From Arbacia lixula (lineage: Eukaryota; Echinodermata; Echinoidea; Arbacioida; Arbaciidae), in assembly GCA_963669155.1 (NCBI GenBank), contig OZ022577.1:30622053-30686052 (forward strand): 64,000 bases of DNA, read 5' to 3'. Shown piece by piece: positions 39,001 through 51,000 of the stretch; the stretch's first letter is position 1, and the number at the start of each line of letters is the position of its first letter. Under the pieces are notes generated by a model, which saw nothing but the letters and a program-made list of their open reading frames with translations, was not told the DNA's origin and searched no databases. A program made the position numbers and the translations under genes.

Positions 39001-42000
39001 CTGTGAAGACAAAGTGCAAGCCATCAAGGTAGCAAACATCCTCCAACCCATTTGTTATATTTGAAAATGATTGTTTTTTAACTACATCAAATAGCGAGAA
39101 TACCATGCTCTATCCTGAAAATCTGGCCAATTCATTCTACTCAAGAAGCCTGCCTCGAGAAGTTAAAAAAAAAAAAAATCTTGTAATTTACAATAATTGT
39201 ATCAACCATATTTTGTTACATGATCAATGGCGATTGTTGATGTGGCCATGGTATTACCATGGGTTGCAAGTTCCAAAATTTGATAATATTCTAAATGTGA
39301 CATGACGCTGGTAGTTTATTTTCATCAGAACCAAGTCAATAATTTGCAAGGTGTTTATTTTGCATTTCATCCACAAAATTTGTGTATTACTATATTTGTG
39401 ATGCTTTCTTTCTTTATTTTTGCCCCCCCCCCCCCCCCCCCCCCCCGGAAAAAAAAATGGAAAGGAAAAATAAAAGTTGTATTATCTGTTTCCCTTTTTC
39501 AATATGAATTTATGACAATCAACTTTCCTCCAAAAATTTGAAAGTACAACTGTACTAATTTATTTTGGGGATGCTTTATTCTCATTTCTTCTGAAGGATC
39601 TTGAGGCGAAGAGAGAGAATTGCCAGGAAAAGCTCTTACAAGCACAAAACATCCTCCCCAGCCTCCTGCCCTTCACATCCCCAGCCAGCCAGGCTGCTAC
39701 CAAGCAGCAGCTTGCAGACTTACAGAGGGAGGTAGACTCATTATCAGAACAGCTCTCACAGGGCAGACAGGATGTGGAGAAGAGCATATCTGATTGGTCA
39801 GAATATGAAGACTGCCTGGCCCGAGTCAACCAGTGGCTAGACTCGACAGATCAGTCACTGGATGATGCTGTTGAACTGAGAGACACGCTGGATGCAAAGA
39901 CAAAACACCTTGCAGACTCCAAGGTAAATATCATAGCATGAGATGTGTCTTACATCTCTCTCCTTGACAGAAATTGTACTCTGTGATAATCACATATTTT
40001 TTCAATAAAAATTTACTTCAAAAATATACTTTCTAATTCATGGTTGAACCAGCAAATTCATTTACTTAAAAAAAAACTGTATCCTTGCATTCTTTTCTCC
40101 AACAGAAATTGGGCACTGATCTTGAGAAGGAGGCGAGTGTTCTGGCTGAGCTGCAGACTAAAGCTAAAGCCCTGGCTGCTTTAAACAGCCCCGATGTTGA
40201 GGAACAGGTGGAGAGTCAGGTGACCCAGGCGGCCAATCAGCATCGAGCTGCTGTCAACAGACTCAAGGTAAAAACAAACACAAAATACAATGAAAAAAAA
40301 AAACCCAGCATGTTCCATAAAGGAAGGCTCATATGGGGTGAGATAGTATCATCTGATATTTGTTGATGTAACATGCATCACCATGTAAATTATTGTTTGG
40401 TCTCTGCTTTTTGTGAAAAGTTGTTGAAAAAAGTTGCTTCAACACAGAGTAAATATAAAATCTATAATCTCTCCAGAAACTTTGATTAAAAACACAAATG
40501 TGGTTCTCTTGTTTTATCTCTTTATTTCTGTAGATAACATTATATTAAAAAATCTATTTTGGACTCACTTTCTACTTGCCATTTGCAGCCTAACTGCACT
40601 AAGCATTGTTTTCTTAAAAAGTAACCTCTAGGAGAATTCACAAAAAGCTATAACCTTTCCTCTCCCTCACTTTCCTTCCCTTGTATCTTTCATTAAGAAA
40701 CTTGAAAATCAAGAAACATTTGAACGTATTACCATAGCTGTAGAAAGATTTAATCTTTTCTCGATTTCTTTCTGACAGGACTGTATTGATAACCAGGACA
40801 GAGCTGTGCAGGATCATGAGGCATTTGATGCAGCAGTCAAGGACTTAACAGACCTGATTGACTCTGTCTTCGCCAGCCTGGATGAGGTCAGACGCGTACC
40901 CAGTGACAAGGCTGCCGTAGAAGACGCCCTGGCAAGAGTCCATGTAAGTTATCTCTCATTAACCCTCTCACTATTGCTTATCCCCCATATGTGTATTTTT
41001 GTGTGGTAAATGTTGATCAATAGTGACATAAACTTAATATAGATTATATCAAATCATTCCTATTGTGTGCATTGAGAAGATATTTATATTTTACCAATGA
41101 CACTTAACTCTTTGTGTGTCACAAAACTTATGGCATGTGGGATGTGTGTGCATAAATGGTGACAAACTACACACATGGGGTACAAAGAGTTAACTTTACT
41201 TGATGGTTTGACTGTTAACACTTCTTTTTATCACTCGACCTTGGTTATGTCTTCAAAATGTTGGCACATAATGAGTTCAACTTGTGTCCGCTGCATTGCA
41301 TCTTTAATGCTATTACAGTACGTGTGAATTTTAAGTGCAAACTATTTGGATGCAATTGTAATCCCTGCTTTGTGGTGTGCATGTTTTCAATCTAGTAAGA
41401 TTTGTAATTTCATCAGCAAGCAGCAAACTGATTTTGACAATGTCATTAAAAATACTAAAAAATTCCACTTTGAAATTACATGTATCTGAGGATAGAAATG
41501 ATTGTACTGTATGTTATGGAAGAAGAAAGCAAGCCATATAAAATACAATGTGATATATATTGGAGTTAATGAGAGTAAAATATAATATGACAGTGGAATC
41601 TCAGTGACACCATTTTGTTGCTCCACATCGCCAGGCCCTACAAACCGAGCTACCACGAGGCAACTCCCTCCTCCATGCCGTCGACCAGACAGCCCAGGCC
41701 ACTCTAGCCTCCACCACAGCCCCTGGCCAGCCCGCCATCAGGGACAAGGCCATCGCGGCCAGGGATAGATGGGACGGCATAGCCAGCCAAGTGGCTGGGG
41801 AGGAGTCTAAGCTGGCAGAGAGGCTGGCTGGCTGGAAGGAGTTCAGCGGGCTGGTGGATGGGCTGGAGGAGTGGCTGAAAACGGCTGAGAAAGCCTTGGA
41901 GGAGGCTAAGCAGCCACAGGATGACTTGGCTGGGAAGCAGAAGGCTCTGGAGCAGTGCAAGGTAAAGTGTAAACACAGTATGTCATTTTGAATCAACGAG

Positions 42001-45000
42001 TCTGCAACTGCATGGACTAACCCTCATATATTTGTACATGCATCCCATTACAACTATCAAGAAAGACAGGAGGTTAGGCTATGGTCTGATTTTATTGAGT
42101 CTTTTTTATCCAGGGTATCCCCGTCAGTGTGCCAGGCACTATTCTCCCCGGGGAGCCTGATTATATCATCCAACATTACATACACAATCATAAACATGTC
42201 ATGCATGTATAGAACCATTACATTGCAGGAATTTAACAAAACCATTGGATTGAATACATCAAAAAATGTACCAAAAACAGGTGAAAGAATATTAATTTCA
42301 GAAATATGTTTTTACCAAAGTAACCCAATTGTGTATGAGACTATCAAGTGAATCTGGAGACTACAGCCAACCCTAGCCCCTATTATTACTGTTAAGGGTC
42401 TTAAGTCTCTGTCCTGAGCATTTCATAATGGTTTCACATCATGATGATGATCACTTCCTCCCTTACACACATGTAAAATATTCATCTTATATGTCTTGTT
42501 GCAGAGCCTGCAAGCTGACTTCATACAGCACGAACCACAGGCCAGGGTCCTGCAGGAGAAAGCCAGAGACCTGAGCAACAAAAGCGAGCTGGCTCATGCC
42601 AACGCCGTCAACTCAAAGTTCTTTCTGCTACAGAGCCAGACCGAGGTATAAAATACACATTTTGCACAATCATTGGTCACATTTTAATGGAAGGGCTGGC
42701 TGGGGTTATTTTGATTTGAAAATTAATTTTAGGCATGCACCCGGTAGTATGGATAGCGCACTCCATCCTGTAAATGAAATAAAAACAAGTCAAGAGAAGA
42801 AAAGTCCTGGCACCAGAGGGATTATTTTAATTTGTCTATAGAGTAGAGCAATGGCGCATGCTACCCTTGCTACCGAGTGTGTACCTGAATTTTCTTCCAA
42901 ATTGATTTGACCAAAGAATGGAGTTTTTTGTTGGAGAGAATAGGAATTGGACATCTTGATTTTCCTGGAGAAAAATAGCGTCCATATTCTATATTTCCCT
43001 TTTGTGTTAATTTTTGTGTTTTTCCCATGCTGTGGGTTGGACATTTAATTGCCTTTATGACTCTCCATGATTTTTTGATGGCAAAATGATGGTCGGAGAT
43101 TGTGACTAATTTTGTCCCAAACTGACATGTTTTCTTTTTAGTATTTAATATATCTATCTAACGGCCGCAGCCAAGATGCTTTTGACCATGTAGCGCCAAA
43201 TGTCCCTGTTTGTCATTAAGTTGGGGATGTCAGATGGATCCTGCTGGATGTCTCGAGCCATCACATCAATGTAGTTAAGGGAATGACGACCCCTTTTTTG
43301 GCACGGTCACTTCCAACATGTGACGTCTGAGACTACTTGATCGATCGCACGATGACAGTGACCGGCAAATCGTGCACGGGGTTGGGCAACAGAAGATGAA
43401 ATTGGAGGGACAACCCATATATCTGTGCTCACACCAGGATATGTTTTGAACTCACGTAAGAAGCTTGGTGTAGGTGCCATCCAGTCTATCCTGTAGTTCT
43501 TTCTCCATGGTCCAGGTTTCAGATCGATATTACAGGATACCCTCTACACAGGCTCTAAAGAATTTCAGCTTGGTTGAAATGAATATATACAGTAATGGTA
43601 GTACATGTATTTGTCAGTTCATCGATGGACTGCATTCAGCTCACATTCATATTTTTTCATTGTACTAACATGTTTGTAAATCGCTATTGAACGTTAGTAC
43701 AAGTGGGAAGAGATACCAGCCCACAATTCCTCTGACTATGGGAATAAATGTTTAAACGAGGGCTACATTTTATTGCAATGTAATATAGAACAACATGTCG
43801 GACTCTGATTTTCTCTAAACAGAATGCAGAAGAGGCTCTACAGAAAGCTGTGACGGATCACAAGCAGTACCAGACGGCCCACAAGGCGGCCTGTGATTGG
43901 CTGGATTCCCTGGGGTCAGAGGTCGAGCAAGCCGCCGCAGTGACAGGCAGCAAGTCCCAGCTGGAGCAGAGGTTGGCTGCCACGCGAGACCTGGAGAGGA
44001 AGTTGCTGGCTGAGGAGAACAAGGTGGAGGAGGTTGCTAGGAGGGCGTGTGATGTCGTCAAGGCTTCATCCCCTGACGGGAAGGCTGCCGTAGAAAGAGA
44101 TGTCTCACAGCTGAAGGTTATATCCTATATTGCATTTTAATGAACATCTGGTGTGGTGCTGGTTGTTTCGCATTGAACATGAACAGATGGAACATTGCAG
44201 ACTCTGACCTCTGACCTGTACTTAACCGCAAGGACATACCCATAAATTTGTCATGACCCAGTGGTGCTGTTGGAGAACCCTCCCCTATTCACTGACCCGT
44301 ATCAGTGACCCACAGTTGAGGACATACTTCACCAACTGCCAATTATAACTGCTTTAGTTGACGTACAAGATAGTAATGATAATCAAGATGCTGGCTTGGG
44401 GTTGGGGTTGTAATGGTTGGAATGTTTGTGTGAGTATTTCTTTCTCTATCTTGGTCTATGCTCACTTTTATCCTCATCTCAGTTGATCAATCTGTCCCTG
44501 ACGCTCTCACTACCTGTCTCTTTCCATCAACCTTTCTCTACTTCTATCTTTAACTAACCAACCCCTGTCTCTTTCTGCTGTCTGTTGATGGCTTAAAAAT
44601 AGCAGCAATGCTATGTGAATGTTTTCTATAGAAGTATTGTTTAAATCAATGTAGTTATAAAATCTTTTGATTGTAATGTGATTCCCATATTTTTTTTTCA
44701 TATCAGGAGAAATTCACAAGCCAGAGAACCCACATCCTAGAATCTCACAAATGTCTCGACCAAGTCCTGGGACAGTGGAACAAGTTTGATCATGACTGCA
44801 TAGAGCTTGCTGATTGGCTGAAGGAAATGGATGACACCATTCAGAAAGCAGGAGAGCTGCAATCCACTGCAAATGAGAAGAAAGCCCAAGCTGATAACTT
44901 AGCAGTAAGTGTTTCTTTTACATTCACAAGGCATTCCTTGTGAGAGTTCACAACCCATGCAGTACTACTGACTCTCCGATTTATAATCATCTATGTAAAA

Positions 45001-48000
45001 AATGAGGGGTAGGGTGGTATTTACGGTGAGTGATATACTGTATACGCCATACCTGTATATTTCGAAGGTTTTTCATTTTCGTGATTTTGCGACTATTAGC
45101 GAATTTAACAAAATATGAAATCATGAATCACGTGCTTGAGCACATGCGGTACTAGTGCTAGTTAGTACTCCACAATCGCGAATTTAACCACTAGCGAAAT
45201 TGTCAAGAAATCCTGATTTGCGAAAAATTAGACTCTGATATGCAGTGTACAGTAAGTCATTCATCTAAATAAAATATGTACTCAATGACAGATACCTAGA
45301 TGCAATCATAGAAGAATTGTTTCATTCTAAAATGTTGTCTCTTCCACAGACTCTACGCGAGGCTATCAACGACTATCAGCCAATGGTGGAATCTCTGACT
45401 CAGCAGGCCAATGCCCTATCGGTCAGTGGAGTGAGTGACCCAGAGGTCAAGACTAGATCTGACCAACTGACCAAGGACTTCCAGGATATCGCCCAGAAAG
45501 CTCAGGTAAGATCTATATATCGATGTGCATTATCCTGTAATGTAGGCAATCATAGAATGCCACAACATTCGGGTGAGAAGTGGTGATAACAGCCGTCCAT
45601 AAACTTATGTCATTTTGTGGTCTCTGACGGTCTCCAAAGTGCAAGGATATGGAACCAGCAGGGTGTTCTAAATCTCTCTGCACAATTTTCTTTTCTTTTG
45701 CACTTCTTTGTAATAAGCTCACAAATTTCGCAACCCATCTCCTTCCTTCTCCTTATCATCTCATAGCAAAATAATCTTTTGTAAGTGTGTTTAAAATGTG
45801 AACATTTTTCAAGCTTCTCATTGCAAGATCTATCCATTTGTCTTACTGCTCTCTGGCTATCTATGTATAGACATGCACATCAAATATTCCTTACTTTCTG
45901 TTGACAGAATTGCCATGGCAACCTGGACAGAATGTCCGAGGACCATACAGCTCTGGATGCTGAGATGAGTGATCTGTCCTCCTGGATCCAGGCTAAGACC
46001 AGGGAGCTGGAGCCTTGCTGTAAAGTGGCAGGTGACCTGGAGACAAACAAGACCAGACTGGAGCAAGTCAAGGTGAGAAGACACAGTCTATTTCATACAA
46101 AGGGACTATTCATGTAGATTGAATTCTCTTTCAGTCAGATTAAGCTCTTCTATTGAGCTCTTCCTGTATGCAATGTTGCATGAGACCTGAAAACAATCAA
46201 GGCAAGACTGATGCATGTGTTTTCTTTTCATACCGAGTTAATTATTCATTTACATTTATTCAAAGAAAGTGAATGTTTTGAGGAGAAGACAGTATGTGAT
46301 ATAATCTTTGTATTGCTGTTACGCTTTGTAGACATAAGAATAATCATGGAAAATAACAGCGAAAAAAAAAGAGGATATCATCATTTAGATGTACTTTTCA
46401 TTTCGTGTAAGTTAAGGAGAAGTAGTGAAACCATGATAAATGATTTCCCATTGTGACATTTTTGTTTACTTGTAGGATACCAGGAAGGAATCATATCAAA
46501 ATGATTCAATCATTGAAAATACATGTATGCAAAAACCTCCATCAGAAGCTACTTAAATTCAAATGTTGTTGGTGTTAATTTTGGGGGAAATAGTAAATAC
46601 GATAATAAAATTATGACTTTACAATGGTTGTATATTTTGTAGCAAACTATAATAAATGTTTTCTATTTGCAATGTGTCACTCTATGTGTGATATCCCCTG
46701 TATTCTGTAGGAGATCCTTGCATCCCTCCCAGAAGGTGAATCCCTGCTAGACCAGATCACCACCCACTCAGACCAGGTCCTGCCCGACACGGCGGCCAGA
46801 CCAGGCCAGGACCGGCTGACCAGGCAGGTCCAGTCGCTGGAGCATGAGCTGGATGCCCTGCGCATGCTGGCCCAGGACTCCTGCTCCAGTCTGGACCAGT
46901 GCAGGAGGGTCTGGGAGGAGTACCAGGAGAAGGCTGGGCTCCTGGCGGGCTGGATGGAGGGAGCCAAGGAGGGACTGGGAGACATGCAAGGAGAGGGTGC
47001 CACTCTGGAGGAGAAGAAGCAGAAACTGGCTGAAATCAAGGTGTGAATGGAACCAAATAGTTTATGTCAGGGCAAAGAGATATATAAAGAAGAAGAAGCA
47101 GAAACTGGCTGAAATCAAGGTGTGGATGGAACCAAATAGTTTATATCAGGGGAAAGAGATATAGAGAAAAGAAGAAGCAGAGACTGGCTGAAATCAAGGT
47201 GTGGATGGAACCAAATAGTTTATATCAGGGGAAGAGATATATAGAGAAGAAGAAGCAGAAACTGGCTGAAATCAAGGTGTGGATGGAACCAAATAGTTTA
47301 TATCAGGGGAAAGAGATATAGAGAAAAGAAGAAGCAGAGACTGGCTGAAATCAAGGTGTGGATGGAACCAAATAGTTTATATCAGGGGAAGAGATATATA
47401 GAGAAGAAGAAGCAGAAACTGGCTGAAATCAAGGTGTGGATGGAACCAAATAGTTTGTATCAGGGGAAAGAGATATAGAGAAAAGAAGAAGCAGAGACTG
47501 GCTGAAATCAACGTGTGGATGGAACCAAATAGTTTGTATCAGGGGAAAGAGATATAGAGAAAAGAAGAAGCAGAGACTGGCTGAAATCAAGGTGTGGATG
47601 GAACCAAATAGTTTGTATCAGGGCAAAGAGATATATAGAGAAGAAGAAGCAGAAACTGGCTGAAATCAAGGTGTGGATGGAACCAAATAGTTTATATCAG
47701 GGGAAAGAGATATATAGAGAAGAAGAAACAGAAACTGGCTGAAATCAAGGTGTGGCTGGAACCAAATAGTTTGTATCAGGGGAAAGAGATATATAGAGAA
47801 GAAGAAGCAGAAACTGGCTGAAATCAAGGTGTGGATGGAACCAAATAGTTTATATCAGGGGAAAGAGATATATAGAGAAGAAGAAACAGAAACTGGCTGA
47901 AATCAAGGTGTGGATGGAACCAAATAGTTTATATCAGGGGAAAGAGATATAGAGAAAAGAAGAAGCAGAAACTGGCTGAAATCAAGGTGTGGATGGAACT

Positions 48001-51000
48001 AAATAGTTTGTATCAGGGTAAAGAGATATAGAGAAAAGAAGAAGCAGAGACTGGCTGAAATCAAGGTGTGGATGGAACCAAATAATTTGTATCAGGGGAA
48101 AGAGATATATAGAGAAGAAGAAACAGAAACTGGCTGAAATCAAGGTGTGGATGGAACCAAATAGTTTGTATCAGGGGAAAGAGATATATAGTGAAAAAGA
48201 AGCAGAAACTAGCTGAAATCAAGGTGTGGATGGAACCAAATAGTTTGTATCAAGGGAAAGAGATATATAGAGAAGAAGAAGCAGAAACTGGCTGAAATTA
48301 AGGTGTGGATGAAACCAAAATGTGTAGCAAATGAAGTTGAATTGTATTGAATTGAACTTGAGTTAACATGAATTGACATGAATTGAATTGAAATAAAGTG
48401 AATCAAATTGTATTGAATTGAATTATTTTTGCTGTCCTGCAGGCCCTGTTATCAGAGAGCGAGGCTAAACAGCCCGTGAGGGAGGAAATCACATCGCTCA
48501 GCCAGGGCCTGGTGACCTTTAACCCCAACGTGGCCCATGTGAGCAGTGAAGCCACTAAGCTGGCTGCACAATACCAGACCCTCCACATGAACCTCAAGGT
48601 AACACAGGAGAAGACAACAATGTCAAATTATTGAATTGAATTGATTTGTTTTCCACATATAAACATAGAATATACAGGCACATGATACAATTGCATGCGT
48701 ATATTGCAAAATGAATAAAGACAGAAATTGTAAAGATTGCTTGTACATTTCAATTTTTGAAAATTAATAACATATTACACAATGTGGAGGAAGCCTATGA
48801 AAAAAAGTGAAGCTTGTTGGGTTGTAGGCTCAATGTTACAATACAAATGAATATGTTTAATATAGAAAATGATACATTTTGTGGAATTACAAGAAAAATG
48901 TTGTGAAGGGAGGAAACAAGGAAGAAAAAAACTACAGGAATGATGTTTCATCAATGATAATAATGATCATTGTCAGAAATGGCCCAAATGTTGTATTTTT
49001 TCCCCAATAACTGCAAAAGCAATTATCACATTTCAATCAAATTTACAAAGATAGATCACTACATGGAGATAGACTGACGAGATAGAGGTCAAATTCCTCA
49101 GAGGTCAAAGATGAATGTTAAAAAATGGCCCATACTGATTTTTGCTGCCATATTAACTCCTTCTCTGCCAGACTCCATACTGCCCTATGGGAATGGCGTG
49201 TATTACCAGTGCAAAAATGCCTCAATGGTGCATAAAGAGTTAACTCCTTCTCTGCCAGACTCCATACTGCCCTATGGGAATGGTGTGTATTACCAGTGCA
49301 AAAATGCCTCAATGGTGCATAAAGAGTTAACTCCTTCTCTGCCAGACTCCATACTGCCCTATGGGAATGGCGTGTATTACCAGTGCAAAAATGCCTCAAT
49401 GGTGCATAAAGAGTTAACTCCTTCTCTGCCAGACTCCATACTGCCCTATGGGAATGGCGTGTATTACCAGTGCAAAAATGCCTCAATGGTGCATAAAGAG
49501 TTAACTCCTTCTCTGCCAGACACCATATTGCCCTATGGGGATGGCGTGTATTACCAGTGCAAAAATGCCTCAATGGTGCATAAAGAGTTAACTCCTTCTC
49601 TGCCAGACTCCATACTGCCCTATGGGAATGGTGTGTATTACCAGTGCAAAAATGCCTCAATGGTGCATAAAGAGTTAACTCCTTCTCTGCCAGACTCCAT
49701 ACTGCCCTATGGGAATGGCGTGTATTACCAGTGCAAAAATGCCTCAATGGTGCATAAAGAGTTAAGTCCTTCTCTGCCAGACACCATACTGCCCTATGGG
49801 AATGGCGTGTATTACCAGTGCAAAAATGCCTCAATGGTGCATAAATAGTTAAGTCCTTCTCTGCCAGACACCATACTGCCCTATGGGAATGGCGTGTATT
49901 ACCAGTGCAAAAATGCCTCAATGGTGCATAAAGAGTTAACTCCTTCTCTGCCAGACTCCATACTGCCCTATGGGAATGGCGTGTATTACAAGTGCAAAAA
50001 TGCCTCAATGGTGCATAAAGAGTTAACTCCTTCTCTGCCAGACACCATACTGCCCTATGGGAATGGCGTGTATTACCAGTGCAAAAATGCCTCAATGGTG
50101 CATAAAGAGTTAACTCCTTCTCTGCCAGACACCATACTGCCCTATGGGAATGGTGTGTATTACCAGTGCAAAAATGCCTCAATGGTGCATAAAGAGTTAA
50201 GTCCTTCTCTGCCAGACACCATACTGCCCTATGGGAATGGCGTGTATTACCAGTGCAAAAATGCCTCAATGGTGCATAAAGAGTTAACTCCTTCTCTGCC
50301 AGACACCATACTGCCCTATGGGGAGGGTGTGTATTACCAGTGCAAAGATGCCTCAATGGCGCATAAAGAGTTGAGGATTTCAATGGTCCAATTTTAATCA
50401 AATATACAAGTTCTCTGACCATAGAAGATTATCAATTTAAACTAGAAGCTGCTAACAGAGTGGGGGCAGGCAACAAATTTAGTGATTGCATGGCAGTCAG
50501 ATGGCTCTAGTTTACTTTACATCACCAAGTTCTTCCCAAATGTTTGGAATCATTCCTAACCTAGCTCCTTGCCCTCTCTCCTTGCCCTCTCTCTCCCTCA
50601 TCTCTCTCTCTCTCTCTCGTGTAGGAGCTGGAGCATGGGCTAGGCAGGGCAGTGGAGGATGAGGTCAAGTACCAGGCAGCAAGCAAGGAGTGCTCAGACT
50701 GGCAAACGGCTGCAGGGGAGAAGCTACAACACTGCAGTGACCTCACAGGAAGTAAACAAGACCTCCAGGACAGGCTTCATGCCGTACAGGTCAGCTTCAG
50801 TCAACATATGCTTACATGCTCAGAATTTATTAAATTCTTTACTTTTGTGAGTGCGCAAACTTCTTTTGGAGCCTTCAAACTCTTGAATGCTGCGAGAGCA
50901 AAATCCCTTTTGCGACTCACAAAATCTCCCCAGTTCTTCATGGGAATTTGCTTTTTAAAACAGGGTGGGAGCTTCTATGTACTCTTCGCACTCTTCAATG

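Noticed and set aside
49155..50372. Regular 87-bp repeats as a CRISPR array
   Set aside because: There are no unique spacers; the units are nearly identical along their whole length and lie in a eukaryotic intron.
49118..50422. 434-residue minus-strand ORF and 245/167-residue plus-strand ORFs with 29-residue repeats
   Set aside because: They coincide exactly with the 14 x 87-bp array. 87 is 29 codons and the unit happens to lack stops, so open frames on both strands are expected without any gene. The same family is non-coding elsewhere.
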